A stretch of 6,935 nucleotides of DNA from the NCBI GenBank assembly GCA_017398245.1, contig JAFQGN010000008.1, forward strand, positions 1 through 6,935, written 5' to 3'. This DNA is from Clostridia bacterium. Lineage in GTDB: Bacteria > Bacillota_A > Clostridia > Christensenellales > Aristaeellaceae. How positions within the stretch are numbered: the first letter of the stretch is position 1; each line of letters begins with the position of its first letter. The translations under genes were made by a program, and so were the position numbers. Below are positions 1 to 4,989 of the stretch, one piece after another. The notes under the pieces are model-generated. The model saw only the letters and a program-made list of their open reading frames with translations. It was not told the origin of the DNA and did no database searches.

Positions 1-155
1 CGTTCGGCGGCAGTATAGACAATTTTGTACTCGGCGGTGCGCAGCATCCAGAGCATCCGAATGAGTTTATGACTCAGATGAACATCGGAGAAAGCGGTTC
101 TGTTATAAATATAGTGAATATAACCCAGAACGGGGTGCCCACGCGAATCATGTAA
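1..155 (+). CDS. C-terminal end of an unrecognised protein (partial)
   Basis: An open frame enters from the left edge (first full codon at base 3) and runs 50 codons to a TAA at 153-155. Its product begins FGGSIDNFVLGG, then AQHPEHPNEFMTQMNIG, and ends NGVPTRIM. The composition is protein-like, with a low share of the Arg/Pro/Ala residues that dominate noise frames in this GC-rich DNA, and the other two plus frames are closed early by stops (TAG at 16-18, TGA at 62-64). I do not recognise the family and assign no function. The DNA here is visibly more AT-rich than the genes downstream. Immediately 3' lies a fragment of a rubrerythrin gene, so this protein may be the last gene of an inserted element; that is inference. 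It could also be an ordinary host gene next to a deletion. Confidence 0.6.
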   Translation, partial: FGGSIDNFVLGGAQHPEHPNEFMTQMNIGESGSVINIVNITQNGVPTRIM

Positions 156-178
156 CCGCTTCACGCCTTGCCAGAAAA

Positions 179-247
179 ATGGCTCGCGATGAAGCCCGTC
201 ACGGCAAGGCTTTCGAAGGCCTGCTGAAGCGCTACTTCGGCAAGTAA
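179..247 (+). pseudogene. 3' tail of a reverse-rubrerythrin-type gene (fragment)
   Basis: The frame from 179 to the TAA at 245-247 encodes 22 residues including DEARHGKAFEGLLKRYFG, which I recognise as the C-terminal end of rubrerythrins, in particular the reverse-rubrerythrin type with the final EARHG helix whose Glu and His bind the di-iron centre. The same frame stays open upstream, but the residues before the ATG at 179 do not look like the family, and the unrelated gene ending at 155 leaves no room for the usual 150-200 residues. The complete protein would be a cytoplasmic peroxide-reducing enzyme; this fragment lacks the other iron ligands and the rubredoxin domain, so it cannot work alone. 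No ribosome binding site precedes the ATG. The remnant is in frame and undecayed, suggesting a recent event or preservation as part of a recombination site. Family recognition is from memory of the motif. Confidence 0.7.
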
Positions 248-274
248 GAAATCAAGTATAATCAAGGTTTTTTG

Positions 275-308
275 AGGGAATCACTCTGAAAAGGGTGGTT
301 CCCTTTTT
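275..308 (+). terminator. Rho-independent terminator of the broken rubrerythrin gene
   Basis: AGGGAATCAC (275-284) pairs with GTGGTTCCCT (295-304), ten base pairs including one G-T wobble, with a 10-base loop and a T-run at 304-308. It lies 27 bases after the rubrerythrin stop codon, so it is probably that gene's original terminator left behind with the 3' fragment. Confidence 0.8.
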
Positions 309-569
309 CGTGTCTGGTGGCACAATCAGTGGTACATTTCGCTTCTGCTCGGCTCCGTGAAGGGCGAAAACCTGGCAAAAGTGGTACATCGAAAAAGTGG
401 TACATACTTTGTGGGAACAGTATAGCACATTGCGTGAATATGGTACCGGGGCATACGATCTGGAAACCGTCCGAAGCGGCCGGGTGCGAAAAACAGAAAA
501 TTTGAAACGTTGATATAGCGCGGAAGCGGCAAAGGTGGAGAATGAAAAGAACTGGCCGGCGTGAGCGTG
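309..569. other. Gene-poor spacer, no credible coding sequence
   Basis: Between the two terminators at 275-308 and 570-610 I find no frame with both a plausible ribosome binding site and a protein-like product. The open frames on either strand have Arg/Pro/Cys-rich translations typical of noise. The only structure seen is the GTGGYACAW repeat cluster in the left half and an isolated GGTACC palindrome just after it. Confidence 0.5.
317..405. repeat. Cluster of GTGGYACAW repeats, possible IS21-type end relic
   Basis: The 10-mer AGTGGTACAT occurs exactly three times in the same orientation at 328-337, 380-389 and 396-405. A diverged copy, GTGGCACAA, sits at 317-325. The last two lie 16 bases apart inside a short tandem (AAAAGTGGTACATCGA then AAAAGTGGTACATACT). 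Ends of IS21-family elements typically carry several direct copies of short motifs of this GTGGTACA/GTGGCACA type, so a relic or solo end is my best reading. No istA or istB gene is present in the window, and no clear opposite end is visible. A regulator-binding array is the alternative. Confidence 0.45.
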
Positions 570-610
570 AAAAAACGAGAGCCGGACGCAACGGGGTGCG
601 CGTCCGACTC
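570..610 (-). terminator. Terminator of the aldo/keto reductase gene
   Basis: Read on the minus strand, GAGTCGGACGC (610-600) pairs with GCGTCCGGCTC (589-579), eleven positions with one mismatch and a 10-base loop, followed after three bases by a T-run of six (575-570). It lies about 60 bases beyond the reductase stop codon. Confidence 0.8.
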
Positions 611-670
611 TTGCTGTGTGGATTCGGGTATTGCGGTGAATAGCGGAGGCGTTTGCCAAAAGGCTGCGCT

Positions 671-1657
671 TCAGCGGTTGGTTGCCATGATGCCGACGAG
701 CTTGTGCGGCAGATAGAGCTCTTCGAGATAGGCGATCTCGTCTGCGCTCAGGCAAAGATCGACCGCGCTGACTGCGCCGTCCACATGGTGCATTTTTGTC
801 GCGCCGACGACGGGTGAATCTACCTTGGTCAGCAGCCATGCAAGGGAGATCTCCGTCATGCTGACGCCATGGCTGCCTGCCAGCTCCTCTACGCGGCGGA
901 TGATTGCTTCATCCTGCGCGGCGGAGGCATCGTATTTGCCTTTGGCGAAGAGGTCCTCCTGCAGACGCTTGGAGGTGGAGCCGATGGGTTTGGCCAGTCT
1001 TCCGGAGGCCAGCGGGCTGTAGGGGGTCATGGCGATATGCTCGCTGCTGCAGTACCCGGCCATTTCGCGCTCTTCTTCGCGGAAGATGAGATTGTAGTGG
1101 CCCTGCACGGAGACGAACTGCGCCCAGCCGTTGGCTTTAGCAATCTCGTTTGCCTTGGCCAGCTGCCATGCGAAGCAGTTGGAAATGCCGATATAGCGCG
1201 CCTTTCCCGCCTGCACTGCATCGTTCAGGCCCTGCATGATCTCTTCCATGGGCGTGTGGTAGTCCCACATGTGGTAAATGTACAGGTCGATATAGTTCAG
1301 CCCCATGCGGCGAAGGCTGGCGTCGAGCATATTGCGGATGTGCTGCCGCCCGCTGATGTTCTGCTCGATCTCAGCCGGCGTTCGGGGGATGAATTTGGTG
1401 GCCAGAACTACGTCCTCCCGCTTTGCATAATCGCGCATGGCGCGGCCGACGAATTCTTCGCTCGTTCCGCCCTGATAGCCCATGGCGGTATCGAAAAAGT
1501 TAACGCCGAGCTCCAGCGCGTGCTGTATGATTTCTCGCGACTGCTCTTCGGGCAGGGTCCAGGAATGCATACCGGCCTCGGCCTTGCCAAAGCCCATGCA
1601 GCCCAGGCAGATCCGCGAGACGGTCAGGTCGGAATTTCCAAGCGTTGTGTACTGCAT
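671..1657 (-). CDS. Aldo/keto reductase family oxidoreductase
   Basis: The 328-residue product is a full-length member of the aldo/keto reductase superfamily, single-chain cytoplasmic (alpha/beta)8-barrel enzymes that reduce aldehydes or ketones with NADPH. The catalytic tetrad is visible: Asp56 and Tyr61 in FFDTAMGYQGGTSEE, Lys88 in VVLATKF, and His129 in IDLYIYHMWD. Further family signatures are KARYIGISN (152-160), TPYSPLASGRL (211-221) and the cofactor-binding PVVGATKMHHVDGAV near the C-terminus. The LPHKLVG ending resembles the YajO-like group, but the substrate cannot be told from sequence. The ATG at 1657 is supported by GGAGG seven bases upstream. The gene is divergent from a LysR-type regulator that probably controls it, has its own promoter (1698-1725) and ends in a terminator at 570-610. 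No key residue is missing. The family call is firm; the physiological role is unknown. Confidence 0.95.
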   Translation of the reverse strand: MQYTTLGNSDLTVSRICLGCMGFGKAEAGMHSWTLPEEQSREIIQHALELGVNFFDTAMGYQGGTSEEFVGRAMRDYAKREDVVLATKFIPRTPAEIEQNISGRQHIRNMLDASLRRMGLNYIDLYIYHMWDYHTPMEEIMQGLNDAVQAGKARYIGISNCFAWQLAKANEIAKANGWAQFVSVQGHYNLIFREEEREMAGYCSSEHIAMTPYSPLASGRLAKPIGSTSKRLQEDLFAKGKYDASAAQDEAIIRRVEELAGSHGVSMTEISLAWLLTKVDSPVVGATKMHHVDGAVSAVDLCLSADEIAYLEELYLPHKLVGIMATNR

Positions 1658-1697
1658 CGTTTTTCCTCCGCGTTGGTTTTGCGCTGTTCTTACTTTA

Positions 1698-1725
1698 ATG
1701 ATAGCCGCTTGGCGGGGAATGTAAA
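1698..1725 (-). promoter_or_regulatory. Promoter of the aldo/keto reductase gene
   Basis: On the minus strand a -35 box TTTACA (1725-1720) and a -10 box TATCAT (1703-1698) are separated by 16 bp, each matching the sigma-A consensus at five of six positions. The predicted transcript start is near 1691, about 34 bases before the ATG. The LysR dyad at 1744-1768 lies just upstream. Confidence 0.65.
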
Positions 1726-1743
1726 ATGCTTATTTGTATTGCT

Positions 1744-1768
1744 TTGCCATGCTTGAAAGGCATGGCAA
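1744..1768. promoter_or_regulatory. LysR-type operator: perfect 9-bp dyad with T-N11-A box
   Basis: TTGCCATGC (1744-1752) and GCATGGCAA (1760-1768) form a perfect 9-bp inverted repeat around a 7-base spacer. Inside it, ATGC-N7-GCAT gives the T-N11-A core (T1750 to A1762) recognised by LysR-family regulators. The dyad centre at 1756 is about 65 bp upstream of the predicted reductase start site, the usual recognition-site position in this family. It also contains the regulator gene's own -35 box, so bound protein should repress its own synthesis. Motif and spacing are seen; binding is inferred. Confidence 0.75.
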
Positions 1769-1781
1769 GGCGTGCTAAACT
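1753..1781 (+). promoter_or_regulatory. Promoter of the LysR-type regulator gene
   Basis: A -35 box TTGAAA (1753-1758) is followed, after exactly 17 bp, by a -10 box TAAACT (1776-1781) with an upstream TG (1773-1774) that makes it an extended -10. The -35 box sits inside the spacer of the LysR dyad, so this promoter and the divergent reductase promoter can be controlled from one operator. Confidence 0.6.
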
Positions 1782-1814
1782 GCAGACAGAACCCCTGCGG
1801 CGAGGAGGGATCTT

Positions 1815-2699
1815 GTGGAAATTCGGGTTTTGAAATACTTTCTGGCTGTTGCGGAGGATGGAAACATCACAACGGCCGCGCGGAAGCTGCATATGACCCA
1901 GCCTGCGCTTTCCAGACAGATGATGGAACTGGAAAAAGAGCTGGGGAAAAAACTGTTCGTGCGTACGAATAAGCGCACATTTCTGACGGAGGACGGCCTG
2001 TATCTGAAGCAGCGCGCGCAGGAGATCGTCTCGCTGGCGGAGCGGACGGTTTCGGAAATGCAGACGGCTTCGGAAGATATCTGCGGGCAAGTCCGCTTTG
2101 GGGCCGTGGAGACGGACGCGATGCGGGTCTTTGCGCGCGCGATCGGCCGGATCCGCGAAAAATATGCGCGCGTACGGTTCGATCTGTTCAGCGGGAACAC
2201 AGACGATATCCTTGAAAAGCTGGAGGATGGCATTCTGGATTTCGGGCTCGTGTTTGGCGAGGCAATTTCCGGAAAGTACGAACGCCTCGCCGTGCCCTGC
2301 GCCAATGCGCGGGGGATATTGATGCGCAGGGACAGCCCGTGGGCGGGGTGCGGGCGGATCACGCCCGAAATCTTGCGGGATATGCCGCTGATCACGCCGT
2401 CGCGCGCGCTGTACAACGAAACGTTTCTTTCGCAGTGGTGCAGGAACGATATCGGCAGCCTGCGCATTGTCGCCACATACAATCTGATCTATAATGCGGT
2501 GTTTATGGTGGAGGCGGGCGTCGGCAATGCGCTGTGCCTTGCGAATCTGGTCAATCTGACGGAAAACAGCGAGCTTTGCTTCTGCCCGCTGGATCCGCCT
2601 TCCTATGAAACGCCGACGCTGGTTTGGAAGAGGGGAAAAACGCTTTCCAGGGCGGCGGAGGTGTTTCTGGAGGAGGTCAGGGGGCAGCTGGCGGTGTAG
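1815..2699 (+). CDS. LysR-family transcriptional regulator
   Basis: The 294-residue product has the length and layout of a LysR-type regulator. An N-terminal winged helix-turn-helix spans about residues 1-60: MEIRVLKYFLAVAEDGNITT, then AARKLHMTQPALSRQMMELE, then the wing segment KKLFVRTNKRTFLTEDG. A linker helix follows (about 60-85) and then a periplasmic-binding-protein-like effector domain (about 90-290) that would sense a small molecule. The start is GTG at 1815, supported by a strong GAGGAGGG at 1802-1809; the N-terminus from this codon matches the family directly. The gene is divergent from the aldo/keto reductase, and the shared gap holds a typical LysR box, so the reductase is the likely target, with autoregulation. 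The effector is unknown. No clear terminator follows, so some transcription may run into the hydrolase gene at 2817, although that gene has its own promoter. Confidence 0.95.
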   Translation: MEIRVLKYFLAVAEDGNITTAARKLHMTQPALSRQMMELEKELGKKLFVRTNKRTFLTEDGLYLKQRAQEIVSLAERTVSEMQTASEDICGQVRFGAVETDAMRVFARAIGRIREKYARVRFDLFSGNTDDILEKLEDGILDFGLVFGEAISGKYERLAVPCANARGILMRRDSPWAGCGRITPEILRDMPLITPSRALYNETFLSQWCRNDIGSLRIVATYNLIYNAVFMVEAGVGNALCLANLVNLTENSELCFCPLDPPSYETPTLVWKRGKTLSRAAEVFLEEVRGQLAV

Positions 2700-2750
2700 C
2701 TGCGGCGGCATACCGAGGCGCGAATTGGCTGTGAAAAAGGCGGATTTTGT

Positions 2751-2779
2751 TTGTAATGCGGGGCGGCGGGTGCTATAAT
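2751..2779 (+). promoter_or_regulatory. Promoter of the MBL hydrolase / small protein operon
   Basis: TTGTAA (2751-2756), a 17-bp spacer and a perfect TATAAT (2774-2779) with an extended TGC just before it form a strong sigma-A-type promoter. The predicted start is near 2786, leaving a leader of about 30 bases. Confidence 0.7.
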
Positions 2780-2816
2780 AGGGGCTGGATAACGGTGGGA
2801 AAGGAAGTTTGCGGAT

Positions 2817-3542
2817 ATGAAGATCACGTTTGTCGGTTCGAGCCACGGCGTTCCGGAGGCGAACAGAAAGTGCACCAGCATGCTGCTGGAGGTGGGCGAA
2901 AAGGCGTATTTTATCGACATGGGCACGCCCGGCATCGATTTTTTGCGCACAAAGGGCGTTCCGGTGGAGGCGGTGCAGGGCATCTTCATTACGCATATGC
3001 ACGGCGACCACACAAACGGGCTGATCCCCTTTGTGGATCTGATCACCTGGTACTTCAAGAAAGCGGATCCGGTCATCTGTCTGCCGATGATCGAGGCGGC
3101 CGGCGTGATCGACCAGTGGCTGAAGGTCACGATCAATGGAAACGAGCGCGAAGTCCGCTACAGGCAGACGGAAGAGGGCGTGGTGTATGACGACGGCACG
3201 ATCAAGGTGACGGCGTATGCCACGCAGCATTGCCTGCGTTCGTTTGGCTATCTGGTCGAGGCGGAGGGCAAGGCTGTTCTGTTTACGGGCGATCTCAAAA
3301 ACCCCGGAATCGATATACCTAAGGCCCTGTTTGAACGGAAGATCGACCTGATGGTGTGCGAATCGGCCCACTTCCCGGCGACGGATTATCTGCCCGTGCT
3401 GGAAAAGGCGAATGTTGGGCGCGTGTGTATTACCCATTATTCCGATACATTCCTCGCAGGCGTTCTGCAGGCGGAAAAGGAGCTGCGCGACAAGGGCACG
3501 CCCGCGCTGCATGCCACGGATGGGCTGGAGCTGACGGTATGA
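2817..3542 (+). CDS. Metallo-beta-lactamase-fold hydrolase (RNase Z-like group)
   Basis: The 241-residue product is a compact metallo-beta-lactamase-fold protein, a family of usually two-metal, zinc-dependent hydrolases. The metal motif THMHGDH gives His60, His62, Asp64 and His65; His138 (ATQHC), Asp159 (FTGDL) and His207 (ITHYSD) complete the usual ligand set. The N-terminus GSSHGVPEANRKCTSMLLE resembles the ribonuclease Z/phosphodiesterase branch, but the protein is shorter than typical bacterial RNase Z (about 300 residues) and I see no clear exosite arm, so RNA processing should not be assumed. It is cytoplasmic, with no signal peptide. The ATG at 2817 follows AAAGGAA at 2800-2806. The stop codon overlaps the start of the 73-residue gene at 3539, implying translational coupling. 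Family call firm, substrate unknown. Confidence 0.92.
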   Translation: MKITFVGSSHGVPEANRKCTSMLLEVGEKAYFIDMGTPGIDFLRTKGVPVEAVQGIFITHMHGDHTNGLIPFVDLITWYFKKADPVICLPMIEAAGVIDQWLKVTINGNEREVRYRQTEEGVVYDDGTIKVTAYATQHCLRSFGYLVEAEGKAVLFTGDLKNPGIDIPKALFERKIDLMVCESAHFPATDYLPVLEKANVGRVCITHYSDTFLAGVLQAEKELRDKGTPALHATDGLELTV

Positions 3543-3760
3543 TATGGAAAAAGGCGTGCGATGAGAATAAGGCGCGCGCGTTTGTTTCGGATGTGCGCAG
3601 ACTGGCTCGCTTGTACGGGCTGGATTTCTTCGTGGTGACCGAAGGCGCAAGCGCAACGAGCAGCCGCGGCTGCGCTGCGGTAGAACACGCGCGGCGCTGC
3701 CATGAGCAGTGGGAGCGCGAAAACGGGATCGACCCGGCGCACGACTGGTCAAAAGAATAG
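3539..3760 (+). CDS. Small conserved-type hypothetical protein, 73 aa
   Basis: The start ATG overlaps the stop of the MBL hydrolase gene in an ATGA (3539-3542), with GGAG at 3527-3530 eight bases upstream, a typical coupled start. The 73-residue product is soluble and charged: an N-terminal helix rich in Lys/Arg (KARAFVSDVRRLARLYGL), a segment FFVVTEGASATSSRG (30-44), then AVEHARRCHEQWERENG and a C-terminal DPAHDWSKE. From memory, small clostridial proteins with an LxFFxVTxGAS segment and an xWSK ending are common, but I know no assigned function. Longer reading of this frame upstream, inside the hydrolase gene, is not supported by a ribosome binding site. It probably belongs to the same process as the hydrolase, perhaps as a partner; that is inferred only from the overlap. 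Confidence 0.85.
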   Translation: MIWKKACDENKARAFVSDVRRLARLYGLDFFVVTEGASATSSRGCAAVEHARRCHEQWERENGIDPAHDWSKE

Positions 3761-3770
3761 CAAATAAAGA

Positions 3771-3803
3771 AACCGTGGGCGTTTGCAAATGCCCACGGTT
3801 TTT
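3771..3803. terminator. Terminator between convergent genes (mainly plus strand)
   Basis: AACCGTGGGC (3771-3780) and GCCCACGGTT (3791-3800) form a perfect 10-bp stem with a 10-base loop that can itself pair (TTTGCAAA), followed by a T-run at 3799-3803. It ends the hydrolase/small protein operon. On the minus strand the trailing T-rich stretch is interrupted (TTTCTTTATTT), so it may also serve the PHP gene, more weakly. Confidence 0.85.
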
Positions 3804-3812
3804 GCATTTTGA

Positions 3813-4856
3813 TCAGCGGTCGTTCCAGATGGGGTTACCCACGGCGATGCGCAGCCCGCGCGTGAGGTCGACCACTTCTGCACGATAGAATGCGCAGTCC
3901 TGCGCGTCGATGGCAAGCCAGTTTGCCTGCGTGCAGCGGAGGCTGCGGCTGAGCACCAGTCCGTTTTCGTTGAGCAGATCCAGGCGGTATTCGTGCGCGG
4001 GATCAGCCACGGAGGGGTGGAAATCGTCGACACAGAGGGCGAGCCGCTGCCCGGCAAAGGCGCAATGCCCGCCGGAGAGGGTATCGCCCATGCACATGCG
4101 CACGCCGACGCTGCCGCAGGTGAAATCACCCCTGCGCAGGTGGGAAAGATACGCTTTTGCGCTCTTTTCTTCGGCGTACACGGTCGTCATGGCCTTGTCG
4201 GTCGCCTGTGCGTGCAGATCTCCCCCGGCGCAGGCCCAAACGCGCTTGCCCGCCGCGAGCAGAGCGGTCCACAGGGCGTAGTTCTTGCGCGTGAATTCGC
4301 TGGCCATGTCGGCGTAGAACACCTCGATGCCGGTCTCATCGCGGAACCAGTAATCGCAAGGGTCGTCCGAATCCATCAGCTGCTTGGGGTGCGGGTGCAC
4401 GAACAGGCCGCCGTGCGCCTTCACCGCGTCGATCAACTGGCCGAAGCGCTCGCGCGTGAAGGTCGGGTAGATAAAATGCCCCTCGATGCCGCCGGTGAAT
4501 TCGTATTCCGGGAATTCGGCCAGCAGCTTTTCCAGTTCGCCGCGCTCGGGCAGAAGGATGTTATAGTGCATGTGCGGGATGCGTGCCGCGCAGTCGTCGA
4601 TCTTCGTGCCGGGCTCGGTTCCGGGGATGAACAGGCCGTCCTTCCACTCGGGCAGATACATATGCCGCACCTGTCGGTGATCCAGAATGGCGGCGAAATC
4701 CATCTTCAGTTCGGCAAGGCGCGCGGTCCACTGCGCAAGGGTGCATTTGCCGTCGCTCGTTCCGCCGGAGGCGCTGTGGTCGTGCAATTCTCCGTGAAAG
4801 GCCGTGCAGCCTTCGTACAGGCTTAAAAGATGCTGTTTTTCCTGCGCGGTGGTCAT
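3813..4856 (-). CDS. PHP-domain metal-dependent phosphoesterase-like protein
   Basis: The 347-residue product carries a PHP domain (polymerase and histidinol phosphatase fold), which hydrolyses phosphate esters using a metal cluster. Ligand motifs in order: HGELHDHS with His25 and His27, followed by SDG (34-36); LDH with Asp59-His60; GTEPGT with Glu81; FVHPHP with His154 and His156; and GGDLHA with Asp213 and His215. The set looks complete. The remaining 100 or so residues (about 245-347) form a beta-rich tail like the extra C-terminal domain of several uncharacterised PHP proteins. No signal peptide is seen, so it should be cytoplasmic. The ATG at 4856 is chosen because GGAGG lies nine bases upstream and a promoter lies at 4888-4916; longer readings have no such support. 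It is divergent from the CapA-like gene. The phosphoester substrate is unknown. Confidence 0.88.
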   Translation of the reverse strand: MTTAQEKQHLLSLYEGCTAFHGELHDHSASGGTSDGKCTLAQWTARLAELKMDFAAILDHRQVRHMYLPEWKDGLFIPGTEPGTKIDDCAARIPHMHYNILLPERGELEKLLAEFPEYEFTGGIEGHFIYPTFTRERFGQLIDAVKAHGGLFVHPHPKQLMDSDDPCDYWFRDETGIEVFYADMASEFTRKNYALWTALLAAGKRVWACAGGDLHAQATDKAMTTVYAEEKSAKAYLSHLRRGDFTCGSVGVRMCMGDTLSGGHCAFAGQRLALCVDDFHPSVADPAHEYRLDLLNENGLVLSRSLRCTQANWLAIDAQDCAFYRAEVVDLTRGLRIAVGNPIWNDR

Positions 4857-4887
4857 GTGTCGTTTCCTCCCCTGCTGATATGGTTTC

Positions 4888-4916
4888 AATATACGCCGCG
4901 AAAACGAAGCTGTCAA
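4888..4916 (-). promoter_or_regulatory. Promoter of the PHP-domain gene
   Basis: On the minus strand, a perfect TTGACA (4916-4911), a 17-bp spacer and TATATT (4893-4888) form a near-consensus sigma-A promoter. The predicted start is near 4881, about 25 bases before the ATG. Confidence 0.75.
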
Positions 4917-4923
4917 TAGCGGC

Positions 4924-4952
4924 TTGTTTGGCTGCGCGCCGGGGTGTATAAT
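4924..4952 (+). promoter_or_regulatory. Promoter of the CapA-like gene
   Basis: TTGTTT (4924-4929), a 17-bp spacer and a perfect TATAAT (4947-4952) lie upstream of the CapA-like gene, with a predicted start near 4959. Its -35 box is only 7 bp from the -35 box of the divergent PHP promoter. Confidence 0.65.
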
Positions 4953-4989
4953 GGCGATGAGATCCATTCCCGAACAGGAGGGTGAAAAT

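Noticed and set aside
257..262. TATAAT after the rubrerythrin tail as a promoter
   Set aside because: No -35 box is found at a proper distance, and a terminator follows within 20 bases; it is most likely chance.
317..505. A 62-residue plus-strand frame and overlapping minus-strand frames in the left spacer
   Set aside because: They have no ribosome binding site, composition typical of noise, and they run through the GTGGYACAW repeats.
869..1756. A 295-codon plus-strand frame opposite the aldo/keto reductase
   Set aside because: The reductase on the other strand has a complete catalytic tetrad, promoter and terminator; this frame is its shadow.
2684..2703. GCAGCT/AGCTGC inverted repeat around the LysR stop codon as a terminator
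   Set aside because: The stem is only 6 bp and no T-run follows.
1695..3788. A 697-codon open frame on the minus strand across the LysR and MBL genes
   Set aside because: It is antisense to two clear genes with full family motifs; its translation is rich in Arg, Pro and His without domain signatures, and no ribosome binding site precedes it. GC-rich codon use opens such frames.
4907..4925. AAGC-N11-GCTT inverted repeat between the PHP and CapA-like promoters as an operator
   Set aside because: Four-base arms are expected by chance at this length and no recognisable regulator gene is adjacent.
4924..4989. N-terminal extension of the CapA-like protein by 22 codons
   Set aside because: It would start inside the -35 box; AGGAGGG before the ATG at 4990 and the family-typical first strand fix the shorter start.
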